DNA of 63,788 bases from JBDTRY01 sp039931435 (GTDB lineage Bacteria > Acidobacteriota > Thermoanaerobaculia > Gp7-AA8). Positions 35,892 to 45,253 of this stretch are shown here, in pieces. Below the pieces are notes generated by a model. It did not search any database. It worked only from the letters and a program-made list of their open reading frames with translations, and was not told where the DNA came from. The stretch covers positions 1 through 63,788 of the forward strand of contig JBDTRY010000002.1 in NCBI GenBank assembly GCA_039931435.1. Direction: 5' to 3'. The position numbers were made by a program, and so were the translations under genes. How positions within the stretch are numbered: the first letter of the stretch is position 1; the number at the start of each line of letters is the position of its first letter.

Positions 35892-37307
35892 ATGAGCAAT
35901 TCGAAAGAGAACGCCGAACCGTCATTTGCGGAGGCGTTCGAATCCAGCCTGAACTTCAAGACTCCGGAGCAGGGGGAAGTACTCTCCGGAACGATCATCT
36001 CCATTTCCGGAGATGATGCCTTCGTCACTTACGGGGGCCCATCGGAGGCGGTCATGGCCACCGCGGAGCTGGAGGAAAAGACAGTCGGCGACACGATCGA
36101 AGGCATCGTCGTGGCCATCTCGCCGCAGATGCGCATCTCGCGCAAACTCCTCGCCGGCCGCGCATCCCTGCAGGCCCTGCGACAGGCCTTCCAGAACGAG
36201 ATTCCGGTCGAGGGAAAGATCAGCAGCCGCAACAAGGGCGGCTTTGACGTGAACGTCAGCGGCAGCCGGGCTTTCTGCCCGCTGTCCCAGATTGATCTCG
36301 GAAAGATCGACAATGCCGACGCCTACATCGGCAAGACCTACGACTTCAAGATCATCGAATTTTCGGACGATGGACGCAAGCTGGTCGTTTCCCGGTCTGC
36401 GATTCTTCGCCAGAACGCCGCCGAGCGGGCCGAAGAGACCCGCCGCACTCTCGTTCCGGGTGCCGTTCTCACCGGAACGGTCCGCTCCATCATGCCCTTC
36501 GGCGCCTTCGTCGACCTCGGGGGAGTGGACGGACTCGTTCACGTGTCCGAGCTCAGCCGCCGGCGCGTCAACGACCCGAACGAGGTCGTGAAGAGTGGCG
36601 ATCAGGTCACCGTGAAGGTGTTGAAGATTGATCAGGGTGGCAAGCGGATTTCCCTCTCCATGAAGGAACTTGAGCAGGATCCCTGGGAAGACATCGCCGG
36701 CCGGTACCCGGCTGGAGCGCAGTTCACCGGCCAGGTTGCCCGTGCTACGGACTTCGGACTCTTCGTCGAGCTCGAGCCCGGAATCGACGGCCTCGTGCAT
36801 GTATCGCAACTTCCCATCGGCACGAAAGCCACCGACGAATCGCTGGCGGTAGGGTCGACGATTACAGGCTGGGTGCGGGAAGTGGACCCGGAGCGTCGGC
36901 GCATCTCCCTGGCCATGCGCGAAGTGGCCACGAACGATCCATGGGAAGATATTGAGACCCGCTATCCCGCTGGAACGGTAGTCAAGGGTACGGTCGAGCG
37001 TGCCGGTCAGCCAGGAGTGTTCGTGCAACTCGAGCCCGGACTGACTGGATTGATTCCCGTCTCCGAGCTGAACATACCTTCAGGCAGCGACCCGGCCAAG
37101 GCCCATCCGGTGGGCGAGGACATTCCCGTGAAGGTGCTCTCGGTGGATCGTGAGCGTCGCCGCATTGCCCTCAGCCATGAAGGCGCCAAAGCGGCGGCCG
37201 AGCGCGGCGAATACCTCGAGTACGTTCAGGACGGGAAGACTGACGCCCAGGCCGGCAAGAGCGCCATGGCCATCGCCTTCGAAAAGGCCCTCGGAAACAA
37301 GGACTGA
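35892..37307 (+). CDS. Ribosomal protein S1-like, five S1 domains
   Basis: RNA-binding protein of 471 residues with five S1 OB-folds at about 27-90, 100-172, 188-258, 273-343 and 357-430. Domain 3 is the most canonical (GTVRSIMPFGAFVDLGGVDG, LVHVSEL, KRISLSMKEL). Domains 1 and 2 are degenerate, as in true S1, where they bind the ribosome. This fits bacterial 30S protein S1 or a close homologue; E. coli S1 has six domains, so the assignment as rpsA is likely but not certain. A Rho-binding antiterminator gene lies 0.5 kb downstream, which is functionally suggestive but not coupled. Confidence 0.88.
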   Translation: MSNSKENAEPSFAEAFESSLNFKTPEQGEVLSGTIISISGDDAFVTYGGPSEAVMATAELEEKTVGDTIEGIVVAISPQMRISRKLLAGRASLQALRQAFQNEIPVEGKISSRNKGGFDVNVSGSRAFCPLSQIDLGKIDNADAYIGKTYDFKIIEFSDDGRKLVVSRSAILRQNAAERAEETRRTLVPGAVLTGTVRSIMPFGAFVDLGGVDGLVHVSELSRRRVNDPNEVVKSGDQVTVKVLKIDQGGKRISLSMKELEQDPWEDIAGRYPAGAQFTGQVARATDFGLFVELEPGIDGLVHVSQLPIGTKATDESLAVGSTITGWVREVDPERRRISLAMREVATNDPWEDIETRYPAGTVVKGTVERAGQPGVFVQLEPGLTGLIPVSELNIPSGSDPAKAHPVGEDIPVKVLSVDRERRRIALSHEGAKAAAERGEYLEYVQDGKTDAQAGKSAMAIAFEKALGNKD

Positions 37308-37334
37308 TGCACGACGGCGGTCGGTGCCGGAGTT

Positions 37335-37445
37335 TCTCAAGGCGACCGGGAAGTAGAAGAGACCCTTCGCTCGACGCTTGGGGATGACATGCCGGCCATA
37401 GAGTTTCTTCACTCTGGTTCAACGCCCGCGCTGTGCCCTCGCTTG
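37335..37445 (+). repeat. Dispersed intergenic repeat, family A, copy 6
   Basis: GCGACCGGGAAGTAGAAG, CCCTTCGCTCGACGC, GGGATGACATGCCGGCCATAG and TTTCTTCACTCTGGTTCA match copy 1 over roughly 90 bases, including the CCGGCCATAG box. It lies 30 bases after the S1-gene stop. Confidence 0.7.
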
Positions 37446-37514
37446 TAAGAAACTCACATGGCGTCCTGTGAGGTCGGCTCTTGAGATTTACCAAGCGATG
37501 CTTCGCCAACGGGT

Positions 37515-37710
37515 CATTCCGAGCGTGAGCGAGGAAGACCAGAGGGGCGGGTGGTACGCGCTTCATGGATCGTGCCCCCCGGCCACTGGGGTCCCTCGCT
37601 CGCGCTCGGGATGACAAATTTGCTGCGCTCGCGGATGAAAATTCATGCAGCGTTTCTTCACTCTGATTCAGCGGCTTCGCTCTTAGTCCGCTCAGGATGA
37701 CAGCTCGCAG
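37515..37710. repeat. Dispersed intergenic repeat, family A, mosaic copy 7
   Basis: This is a broken array of the same boxes: TCATTCCGAGCGTGAGCGAG, TCCCTCGCTCGCGCTCGGGA with GATGACA, TTTCTTCACTCTGATTCAGC and CTCAGGATGACAGC. The outer boxes are inverted relative to each other, so a long imperfect hairpin is possible. With copy 6 it fills the 509-base gap before 37817. Confidence 0.6.
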
Positions 37711-37816
37711 GCTTCGAGCCGAGTCAGTTTCGGAGTCGCTGCCCTTACACCCCCACGCATCTGCGAATTCGCCCGGGCACCGATCGTGTAACTCTCTGTG
37801 GTCCGGAGGACTTGCC

Positions 37817-38050
37817 ATGGACAAACCGTATGAACCTGTATCCTGCGATTACCACGATGAGCTCGAGGCAGCGGCCATGCACAAGCAGGAGGTCGAGCTC
37901 GAGTTCGACGCCCAGGGTGTGCGTCAGCGGCAACGCGTTCGCGTCGCGGACGTCTTCACGCGCGACGGAGGCGAGTTCGTGAAACTGGAGAGCGACAACG
38001 GGCAAATGGAGCTTCGTCTCGACGAAATCGTGTCCATGCGTACGTTCTAA
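37817..38050 (+). CDS. rof: Rho-binding antiterminator (Rof/YaeO family)
   Basis: Rof binds Rho and reduces its termination activity. The 77-residue protein follows the family pattern: YEPVSCDYHDELEAAAMHK, a five-stranded Sm-like core, then RLDEIVSM near the end, matching the E. coli Rof layout by memory. A longer frame upstream runs into repeat DNA; the ATG at 37817 has GGAGGA seven bases upstream and matches the family start. Confidence 0.85.
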   Translation: MDKPYEPVSCDYHDELEAAAMHKQEVELEFDAQGVRQRQRVRVADVFTRDGGEFVKLESDNGQMELRLDEIVSMRTF

Positions 38051-38140
38051 TCCGCTCTGATTCCTGCCCGTACAGTCACGGAATGGGCACCTTCCACGAG
38101 CCGCAGTCTGGCGTACAATGATTCGGAGACGCTGACAGAG

Positions 38141-38878
38141 ATGCCGAAGCCTCTTTTTTATGCAGGAGTGGTCGTTTGCGCGCTGCTCGCACTGTGTAGT
38201 GCCAGCCAGTTTGCGCACGCCGTGCCGCTGAATGCGATCATTACCGACACGTTTTCGCCTGCCGCGGGCACAGGCAACGCTTTCCTGCTCCTGCTCATCG
38301 TCTTTCTCCTCTTGCCCGTGGCGGCGATCTTTCTACGGATGGCGACGTTGCTCGCAGCCAGGAATCTGTTCGGCGCCATATTTGCCACGTTCTCGATCGC
38401 CTGTACCGCGGCATCGTTCACTCTCGTAGCGACGGTGCACCTTCGCCTGCTCTATCTGCTGCGGGCCGGCTCCGGCTCCGTGATGGCGCCGCTTCGCGAG
38501 ACCGAGCTTGCCGGGTACTACGCTTTTGGCTGGTTTCTGTCGGTCACGCTGCTCTCATTGCGTCCCTACTTCAAGTTCCAGGCGAGCCGCGTTCTCACCG
38601 TTCTGTTGTGCCTGCCACTTCCGGTCTTTGCCTGGTTCATGGCGGGCGATCTACGGCTCTTCGCGCCCGGGGCGTCGTTACCGTCGCTCGGTACAGCTTC
38701 GCTGATCTACTGGGTTTTGCTTTCCACTCTATTCTTCGCAATCTCGGGGCATTGCCTGCGGCACAGACACATGTTTATCGAGATCACGAATCTCCGGCAA
38801 CTCCTCGACTCGCCGCTCGACCCGGCCCACACGCCGCCGCGGCGCCTCTCGTACGGTGGGATCGCCTTCGACAGCTGA
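38141..38878 (+). CDS. Integral membrane protein of unknown function
   Basis: The 245-residue protein has five to six hydrophobic helices (about 8-25, 45-67, 78-105, 122-140, 155-172 and 185-205) and a short polar tail. No family motif is recognised. TACAAT at 38114-38119 may be its -10. It lies between Rof and the PP2C phosphatase on the same strand but with wide spacers. Confidence 0.7.
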   Translation: MPKPLFYAGVVVCALLALCSASQFAHAVPLNAIITDTFSPAAGTGNAFLLLLIVFLLLPVAAIFLRMATLLAARNLFGAIFATFSIACTAASFTLVATVHLRLLYLLRAGSGSVMAPLRETELAGYYAFGWFLSVTLLSLRPYFKFQASRVLTVLLCLPLPVFAWFMAGDLRLFAPGASLPSLGTASLIYWVLLSTLFFAISGHCLRHRHMFIEITNLRQLLDSPLDPAHTPPRRLSYGGIAFDS

Positions 38879-39010
38879 ACTCTGTTCTGGCGGCCCGGCT
38901 CAGGTCATCCAGGGTGAGAGTTTCGAGGGCAGTCCGATTTCGCCGTATGACCCGAGCCTATATGATCTGCGTCACGCTCCCACGGAGCAGACGCAAAGGA
39001 AAATGACTCC

Positions 39011-39787
39011 ATGACCCAGGAAGCACCGTTTCGCATCGAAGTAGGGCAACGAAGTGACGTAGGCAGAGTTCGCGCCGAAAACCAGGATTCTGCAACCTCC
39101 AGTTATGCCATCCCCGTAATGCCTCTGGCCAGCAAGGGCCGGCTGCTCGTGGTCGCTGACGGAATGGGAGGGCAGAGCGGGGGAGCGACGGCATCCCGGC
39201 TGGCGACCGCTACCGTGAAGGATTCCTATTACTTCGGAGCAACTCAGGACCTTGGTGAATCCCTTCGCGCGGCCATTGCCAGCGCCAACCAGAAGATCAA
39301 TTCCGAGGCGTCGGCCGACCAGAGCCTCGAGGGCATGGGCAGCACCTGCTCCGCTCTGGTGATCAAGGGCCGTGAGGCATTCTTTGGCCACGTCGGAGAC
39401 TCGAGGATCTATCGTGTGCGCGACGGCCAGATCGAGCAGCTCACCGAAGACCATTCGGTCGTGGCCACGCTACTGAAGAGCGGACTGATTACCACCGAGC
39501 AGGCCGCGAAACATCCCGCGCGGAATCAACTGATGCGCGCCATCGGGCCGCTTCCCCTGGTGGATATCGACATCAGCCCTCCGTTCCCGATCCGGGAGGG
39601 GGATGTCTTCATTCTTTGCAGCGACGGTCTCCATGGAGTAGTAACGTCCGAAGAGATCCGCGACATCGGCCGCGCCTCCGCGCCCCAGGGTGCGGTGGAC
39701 CAGCTCGTGGACCTGGCTCTCTCCCGCGGCGCACCGGACAACGTCACCGTGATCGTGGCCCGCATCGAAGCGCCTGCTCCGCAGTAG
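39011..39787 (+). CDS. PP2C family Ser/Thr phosphatase (Stp1/PrpC-like)
   Basis: The 258-residue soluble Mn/Mg-dependent phosphatase has the canonical motifs: RAENQDS, VVADGMGGQSGG with the metal aspartate, GMGSTCSAL, GHVGDSRIY, LTEDHSVVATL, LMRAIG, LCSDGLHGVV and GAPDNVTVIV. It could reverse phosphorylation by the Ser/Thr kinases encoded 15-17 kb upstream, but it is not in an operon with them. The ATG at 39011 begins the conserved region closely. Confidence 0.94.
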   Translation: MTQEAPFRIEVGQRSDVGRVRAENQDSATSSYAIPVMPLASKGRLLVVADGMGGQSGGATASRLATATVKDSYYFGATQDLGESLRAAIASANQKINSEASADQSLEGMGSTCSALVIKGREAFFGHVGDSRIYRVRDGQIEQLTEDHSVVATLLKSGLITTEQAAKHPARNQLMRAIGPLPLVDIDISPPFPIREGDVFILCSDGLHGVVTSEEIRDIGRASAPQGAVDQLVDLALSRGAPDNVTVIVARIEAPAPQ

Positions 39788-39881
39788 TGGCGTTTCTCGC
39801 TCGCCGCATCCTCTTCTGAGCCCTCTGAAGACTCGGGTTTCTCATCGGGGCGTCCTTGTCCGAGCGCAGTCCTCTCTGTCC

Positions 39882-39890
39882 TGATAAAAT
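39882..39890 (+). promoter_or_regulatory. Extended -10 of the dnaE promoter
   Basis: TGATAAAAT fits an extended -10 (TG-n-TAAAAT) 29 bases before the dnaE ATG. No strong -35 is apparent. Confidence 0.45.
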
Positions 39891-39919
39891 CCGGAAAGAT
39901 TTCGGAGTTCTCCAGATCG

Positions 39920-42900
39920 ATGTCCTTCGTTCACCTTCATCTACATACTCAATACTCGCTGCTGGACGGCGCGAACCGGCCGGAAGATCTCGCCGCTACC
40001 GCCGAGCGGATGGGAATGCCGGCCTGCGCCATCACCGATCACGGCAACATGTTCGGTGCGGTCGAGTTCTACAACGCCATGAAGAGCCATGGCGTGAAGC
40101 CCATCATCGGTTGCGAGATGTACATGGCCCTCGGATCTCGCTTCGATAAGGCCGGAGTGGAAGATCAGTCCGCCGATGCCGGATCGAACAATCACCTCAT
40201 TGTCCTGGCCACGAACGATGCCGGGTACCGCAATCTCGTCAAGCTGGTCAGCGCCGGGTATACCGAAGGGTTCTATTACAAGCCGCGCATCGATCGTGAA
40301 CTGCTCCGAGAGCACCGGGAAGGGCTGATCTGCCTCTCCTCCTGCCTGAAGGGCGAAGTGTCGCAGGCGCTGGCCAATGGAAATGTGGAGAAAGCTCGCG
40401 CCGCCGCTCTGGCTTACAGAGAGATTCTAGGCCCGGAAAACTTCTTTCTCGAGATTCAGGACCACGGCATCCCGGACCAGCAGAGAATCATCGAGCCCAT
40501 GGCCAGACTGGGCGCCGAAACCGGGCTGGAGCTGGTGGCCACGAACGATTCGCATTACCTGAACAAGGACGATTCCTTCGCGCACGAAGTTCTGCTGGCC
40601 ATCGGCACAGGCAAGACCCTCGACGACGAGCGGCGCATGAAGTTCTTTTCAAGCGAGTTCTACGTGAAGAGCCCCGAGGAAATGGGTCTTGTCTTCCAGA
40701 AATATCCCCGCGCTGTAGCCAATACGCTGGCCATTGCCGAACGGGTGAACCTGAAGCTGGAACCAAAGGGTCATCATCTGCCGAAGTTCCCCCTCCCTCC
40801 GGGCAGCGACACCGTCACCTACTTCGAGATGGTGGCCCGCGAAGGACTGAAGCGCCGCCTGGCGGCCATGGCGCCGCTCTTTGCCCGGGGGCGCAAGAAG
40901 CGGGAAGTCGAGGCCTACCGGGAACGGCTGGAGCAGGAAATCGAGATCATCAAGAACATGGGATTTCCCGGCTACTTCCTCGTAGTCTGGGACTTCATCA
41001 AGTTTGCCAAGGATCACGGGATTCCTGTGGGACCGGGACGCGGTTCGGCGGCAGGGTCGCTGGTGGCCTTCTCCATGGATATCACCAACATCGATCCCCT
41101 GGACTACGACCTACTCTTCGAGCGCTTCCTGAATCCGGAGCGCATCTCCATGCCCGACATCGACATCGACTTCTGCATGAACAATCGCGGGCGGGTCATT
41201 GACTACGTGCGCAACAAGTACGGCTCGGACAGCGTAGCCCAGATCATTACCTTCGGGACGATGGCGGCACGAAGCGTCGTTCGCGATGTAGGCAGGGTTC
41301 TTGGACACCCTTACGCATATGTGGACAAGATCGCAAAGGCCATTCCCTCGGACATCGGTATCGACCTGAAGACCGCGGCCAGGGTCTCGCCGATTCTTGC
41401 TGATGCCATCCAGAGTGACCCCGGGGTGGCGCGCATCGTCGAGATCGGCGCTCGTCTGGAAGGCCTGACACGGCACGCCGGCGTCCATGCCGCGGGTGTG
41501 GTCATCACTCCCGAGCCGGTCAGTAACTATGTTCCACTCTACCGCACGTCGAACGACGAAATCGTTACGCAGTACGACATGCGCATCGTCGAGAAGATGG
41601 GCCTCCTGAAGATGGATTTTCTCGGGCTGCGCACGCTGACGGTGATTGACGATGCCCTGAAGTCCATCAGTGCCCAGGAGCACGAACAGGTGGACATTGA
41701 CGCCGTCAGCCTGGAAGAGCCGGAAGTGTTCCGCCTCTTTCAGGAAGGGCGGACGAAAGGCGTGTTCCAGTTCGAGTCCGGCGGAATGGTGGATCTGCTT
41801 CGCAAAGCGAGGCCGACCCGTTTCGAAGATCTTGCGGCGCTGAATGCGCTCTACCGCCCCGGTGCACTCGACGCGGGCATGGTTGACGAGTACGTGCGTC
41901 GCAAGAACGGAACGTCGAAAGCGAAGTATCTCGTGCCGGTCATGACGCCTATTCTGGAGGAGACGTACGGCGTGATCGTCTACCAGGAGCAGGTCATGCA
42001 GATCGCTCAGGCCGTGGCAGGGTACACGCTCGGCCAGGCGGACCTCCTTCGTAAGGCCATGGGCAAGAAGGACAAGGCCGCCATGGAAAAGGAGCGCGAT
42101 CGCTTCGTGGCTGGAGCCCTGGCCAGGAACTACACGCCGGAAAAAGCGAACGCCATTTTCGATTATATCGAACCCTTCGCCCGCTACGGATTCAACAAGT
42201 CGCACTCTGTGGCCTACGCCCTCGTCGCCTATCAGACGGCATGGCTGAAGGTCCACTATCCCCGTCACTTCATGGCCGCCCTTCTAACCTCGGAAATGGG
42301 CCGGACCGACAATGTGGTCAAGTTCATCAACGAGGCCGCGCAGATCGGGATCGCCCTGCTGCCGCCGGACATCAATGAGTCGAACTTTTCGTTCACCGTG
42401 GTGGGCTCGAACATCCGATTCGGGCTTGGGGCAGTGAAAGGGGTCGGCAGTGGTGCCATCGAATCCATCCTCGCCGCGCGGGCACGGCTGGGACAGTTCA
42501 AGTCCCTGTACGAATTCTGCGAGACGGTCGATCTTCGCGCCTGCAACAAGAAAGTCATCGAGGCTCTGATCAAATCCGGCTGCTTCGACTCGTTCGGATC
42601 TTCGCGGAGATATCTCTGTGAGTCTCTGGAGAGCACGGCTGACTCGGCAGCCAGAACGCGCGAACAGCAGGAGCGCGGTCAGAACTCGCTGTTCTCATTC
42701 GAGGGAACGGCCCCATCAACGGGGCAGTCGGGCCTCGCCGCTGCTGGCGCAGCCCGGCAGGAATGGCCTGACGATGAAAAGCTGCGATTCGAAAAGGAGA
42801 CGCTGGGCTTCTACATCACCGGCCACCCGCTGAACCGTTTCACCGAGGAGCTGAAGATCTTTGCCGGCGCCACGACGGAGTCGCTGGCCCGTCACGTGGA

Positions 42901-44014
42901 CGAGACGGTGAATATCGGCGGGATCGTCAATCAACTGAAGCGATCGAAGATCAAGAAGGGACCGAACGAAGGGCGCTTGATGGCCAAGTTCGTCCTCGAC
43001 GATCAGTTCGGCAGCGTGGACGTAGTCGTATTCAGTGACCTCTACGAAAAGAGCGCGCGCTGGATGGAGAACGGCGTTCCCGTTCTGCTCACGGCCATGG
43101 TCAAGGACACCGGCGGAGTGCAGGGAGGCCGAAGCGCCGCTCTCGCTCAGGCCGAGCAGCAGGCCCGTCACATTCAGGACGAGTACGGCGGCCACCCCGA
43201 AGAGACACCCGCTCCGGCCCTGAGTGCCTTTTCCGTGCGGTCGGAAGATACGAACCTCCGCTTCAGGACCTCGGGTCACGCGGCGCAACGAGCGAAGCCA
43301 GCAGCGCCGACCGATGCCGATGGGAGCACTGACGACGAGCACTCTTTCTATGAAGTCGAAGATCCGGAAGAGGAAAAGACGGAAGCGGACCTCGAACGGG
43401 AACGGATCGGATCGGATGTGGACAAGTTCAACCTTTCTCTCTTCGCTTCGCCTGCGCCCTCGCCCGCCCGGCCCGACAGTTCCGACCGCGAGGACAACGG
43501 CGGGGCAGGCGTGCGTCTCGACGTCTCGCTGCGCGAAGTGGAAAGCCTCGACGAGGTGCGCGCCGCGCTGGCCGTACCCCCGGACGACATCGACGGCGAC
43601 CAGCAGGACGAAGAGTCGAGTGCGGTGCCGGAGATCTCCGACGAGCCGGCGCCCCGCGGCGCGTCTGCCACACTCTCCTACGACGCGCCGGTCACTCCGG
43701 AGCTGAACGCTCTGGAAATTACGCCGCTGATCGGAATCCGCGATCGACGAGTGAAAGTGATTTCCCTGGAAATCCCCTATGCACGCGCCGGTGAGGGATC
43801 CGTGAAACGACTGCGGGAGATCTTCGAGGCCAATCGCGGCGAGATACCCGTCCACGTGAAACTGACCGAGCTTCCCGATCACGTTGCTGCGGCGGCCGGG
43901 GTGGAGGGTGGGGCACTGACGTTGAAGCTGAACCAGCATTTCAGGATTCAGCCCGGCCCGGCTTTCATCGCCGCGATCGAAGAACTGCACGCCAGCCTCC
44001 GCTACTCGTTCTGA
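39920..44014 (+). CDS. dnaE: DNA polymerase III alpha subunit
   Basis: Replicative polymerase of 1364 residues. It begins with the PHP domain (FVHLHLHTQYSLLDG). The palm has GPGRGSAAGSLVAF and the catalytic PDIDIDF near 411-417. GRTKGVFQFESGGM, the fingers/helix-hairpin-helix region with VAYQTAWLKVHYP and an OB-fold (NIGGIVNQLKRSKIKKGPNEG) follow. After the OB-fold comes a long acidic, low-complexity linker (about 1085-1255), then a small C-terminal domain (GEGSVKRLREIFEANRGEIP). This is longer than the roughly 1160 residues of E. coli DnaE, mainly because of the linker. Confidence 0.97.
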   Translation: MSFVHLHLHTQYSLLDGANRPEDLAATAERMGMPACAITDHGNMFGAVEFYNAMKSHGVKPIIGCEMYMALGSRFDKAGVEDQSADAGSNNHLIVLATNDAGYRNLVKLVSAGYTEGFYYKPRIDRELLREHREGLICLSSCLKGEVSQALANGNVEKARAAALAYREILGPENFFLEIQDHGIPDQQRIIEPMARLGAETGLELVATNDSHYLNKDDSFAHEVLLAIGTGKTLDDERRMKFFSSEFYVKSPEEMGLVFQKYPRAVANTLAIAERVNLKLEPKGHHLPKFPLPPGSDTVTYFEMVAREGLKRRLAAMAPLFARGRKKREVEAYRERLEQEIEIIKNMGFPGYFLVVWDFIKFAKDHGIPVGPGRGSAAGSLVAFSMDITNIDPLDYDLLFERFLNPERISMPDIDIDFCMNNRGRVIDYVRNKYGSDSVAQIITFGTMAARSVVRDVGRVLGHPYAYVDKIAKAIPSDIGIDLKTAARVSPILADAIQSDPGVARIVEIGARLEGLTRHAGVHAAGVVITPEPVSNYVPLYRTSNDEIVTQYDMRIVEKMGLLKMDFLGLRTLTVIDDALKSISAQEHEQVDIDAVSLEEPEVFRLFQEGRTKGVFQFESGGMVDLLRKARPTRFEDLAALNALYRPGALDAGMVDEYVRRKNGTSKAKYLVPVMTPILEETYGVIVYQEQVMQIAQAVAGYTLGQADLLRKAMGKKDKAAMEKERDRFVAGALARNYTPEKANAIFDYIEPFARYGFNKSHSVAYALVAYQTAWLKVHYPRHFMAALLTSEMGRTDNVVKFINEAAQIGIALLPPDINESNFSFTVVGSNIRFGLGAVKGVGSGAIESILAARARLGQFKSLYEFCETVDLRACNKKVIEALIKSGCFDSFGSSRRYLCESLESTADSAARTREQQERGQNSLFSFEGTAPSTGQSGLAAAGAARQEWPDDEKLRFEKETLGFYITGHPLNRFTEELKIFAGATTESLARHVDETVNIGGIVNQLKRSKIKKGPNEGRLMAKFVLDDQFGSVDVVVFSDLYEKSARWMENGVPVLLTAMVKDTGGVQGGRSAALAQAEQQARHIQDEYGGHPEETPAPALSAFSVRSEDTNLRFRTSGHAAQRAKPAAPTDADGSTDDEHSFYEVEDPEEEKTEADLERERIGSDVDKFNLSLFASPAPSPARPDSSDREDNGGAGVRLDVSLREVESLDEVRAALAVPPDDIDGDQQDEESSAVPEISDEPAPRGASATLSYDAPVTPELNALEITPLIGIRDRRVKVISLEIPYARAGEGSVKRLREIFEANRGEIPVHVKLTELPDHVAAAAGVEGGALTLKLNQHFRIQPGPAFIAAIEELHASLRYSF

Positions 44015-44088
44015 CCCCGCCCACTCCGGTCAACGCTGATTCCCGATCGCTTATACTTCGCTCCAGCCTGCAATCGATGGAGGATTCC

Positions 44089-44598
44089 GTGCGCCGACTG
44101 TTCACTCTGACCGTCATCCTGTGCTGTGCTGCATTTTCCCTGAGTGCCGAGGAGAAGGAGCAGACGCTGTCATCGCCGGACGGGAAGACGCAGGTCTCCG
44201 TCCCCGCGTCCTGGGTGGTCATGGATCTGAACAAAGCCGCGGAGATCCAGGCGGGCCACGAGGGGCAGGGTTGTTTTCTGATCGTGCTGAACGAAACCAA
44301 GGAAGATCTCTACGGGTGGAACATCGAGAAGCATTCCCGCGTGACGCTGGCCTCGCTGCTATCCAAGCTGGCCTTTCCGACGATCACCGGACCGAAATCG
44401 CTGAAGATCAACGGCAACCCGGCGGTGCAGTACGAGGTAAAAGGGGCCACCGACAACATCAACATCATTTACCTCCACACCACCGTCGATGGGAAGTCGT
44501 TCTTCAGTCAGATTCTGGGCTGGAGTGTTCCTTCTCAGGCCGAAAGGTGTCGTCCGGAACTCAACCGCGCCATCGCCAGCTTTCGGGAAACTTCATGA
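44089..44598 (+). CDS. Small secreted protein of unknown function
   Basis: 169 residues with a clear signal peptide (MRRLFTLTVILCCAAFSLSA). The mature part, SSPDGKTQVSVPASWVVMD then GNPAVQYEVKG, resembles the beta-rich PsbP-like or DUF1795-type lipoprotein fold, but I cannot place it firmly. The GTG start at 44089 has GGAGG (44079-44083) five bases upstream, better than the ATG at 44077, which sits on that sequence. Confidence 0.72.
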   Translation: MRRLFTLTVILCCAAFSLSAEEKEQTLSSPDGKTQVSVPASWVVMDLNKAAEIQAGHEGQGCFLIVLNETKEDLYGWNIEKHSRVTLASLLSKLAFPTITGPKSLKINGNPAVQYEVKGATDNINIIYLHTTVDGKSFFSQILGWSVPSQAERCRPELNRAIASFRETS

Positions 44599-44650
44599 TC
44601 CATTCGTTCGGTGCGCCAGGTGTGAATCCGAGCGCATGTACAATCGCCGC

Positions 44651-45163
44651 ATGCGAAGCGACCTGAAACGGATTGAGCGCCAGCTCGAACAGATCCTCTC
44701 ACTGACCGAACGCTCCGATACGGACCTGAACATTCCTCGGGAGAGCGTCTCTGCCTGGTCCCCGGCCGAGCATCTCGACCACAGTCTCAAGGTGTGCAGT
44801 GGAATCCTGGAGAGTGTGATCACGGCCGAGCCGGTCAAGTCCCGTCCGATCACGCTGGTGGGGCGCATCGTCCTGTTCATCGGAGTGATTCCGCGTGGAC
44901 GGGGACGCGCACCGGAACGATACACACCGGTCCGCGCGTCCGGCGAAGAGATCCGGCACTCGGCGGGCGTGGTCGGCGAACTGGTCAGACGCGCCGCGGG
45001 CTCCCCGCTGGGCGCCTCGCGCGCTCCGGTGGTGCGGCATCCCGTCTTCGGGGGACTGAGCGTGGGCCAGACACTGCGATTCGCGGAGATCCACACGGCC
45101 CATCACATGAAAATTGTCAGGGACATTTTGCGTACGCCGGCGGGGCCGGCCGGAGCGAGATGA
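44651..45163 (+). CDS. DinB-like protein
   Basis: The 170-residue helical protein resembles the DinB/YfiT-type four-helix bundle: an N-terminal helix LKRIERQLEQIL, WSPAEHLDHSLKV with the first metal-binding histidine, and a last helix RFAEIHTAHHMKIVRDIL with two further histidines. Such proteins bind divalent metal and often act as thiol-dependent transferases. It may start at ATG 44651 or ATG 44636. TACAAT (44639-44644) six bases before 44651 suggests a leaderless start there. Its stop codon lies within a dispersed repeat. Confidence 0.78.
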   Translation: MRSDLKRIERQLEQILSLTERSDTDLNIPRESVSAWSPAEHLDHSLKVCSGILESVITAEPVKSRPITLVGRIVLFIGVIPRGRGRAPERYTPVRASGEEIRHSAGVVGELVRRAAGSPLGASRAPVVRHPVFGGLSVGQTLRFAEIHTAHHMKIVRDILRTPAGPAGAR

Positions 45164-45209
45164 ATTTAGAATTTCGGATGAAGCATTCAGAAGATCAGAG
45201 AGATGGGGC
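45153..45209 (+). repeat. Dispersed AT-rich repeat, family B, copy 1
   Basis: The boxes GCGAGATGAAT, TAGAATTTC and AGAAGATCAG occur again at 48167-48221 with only a few changes. This copy overlaps the stop codon of the DinB-like gene. Confidence 0.75.
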
Positions 45210-45253
45210 CCGCGAAGGAAGGCTACGACGATTCACGCCACCGGCGTTGCCCC

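Noticed and set aside
1..37710. Repeats considered as a CRISPR array
   Set aside because: Copies are far apart, of unequal length, in both orientations and lack regular spacers; no cas gene is visible.
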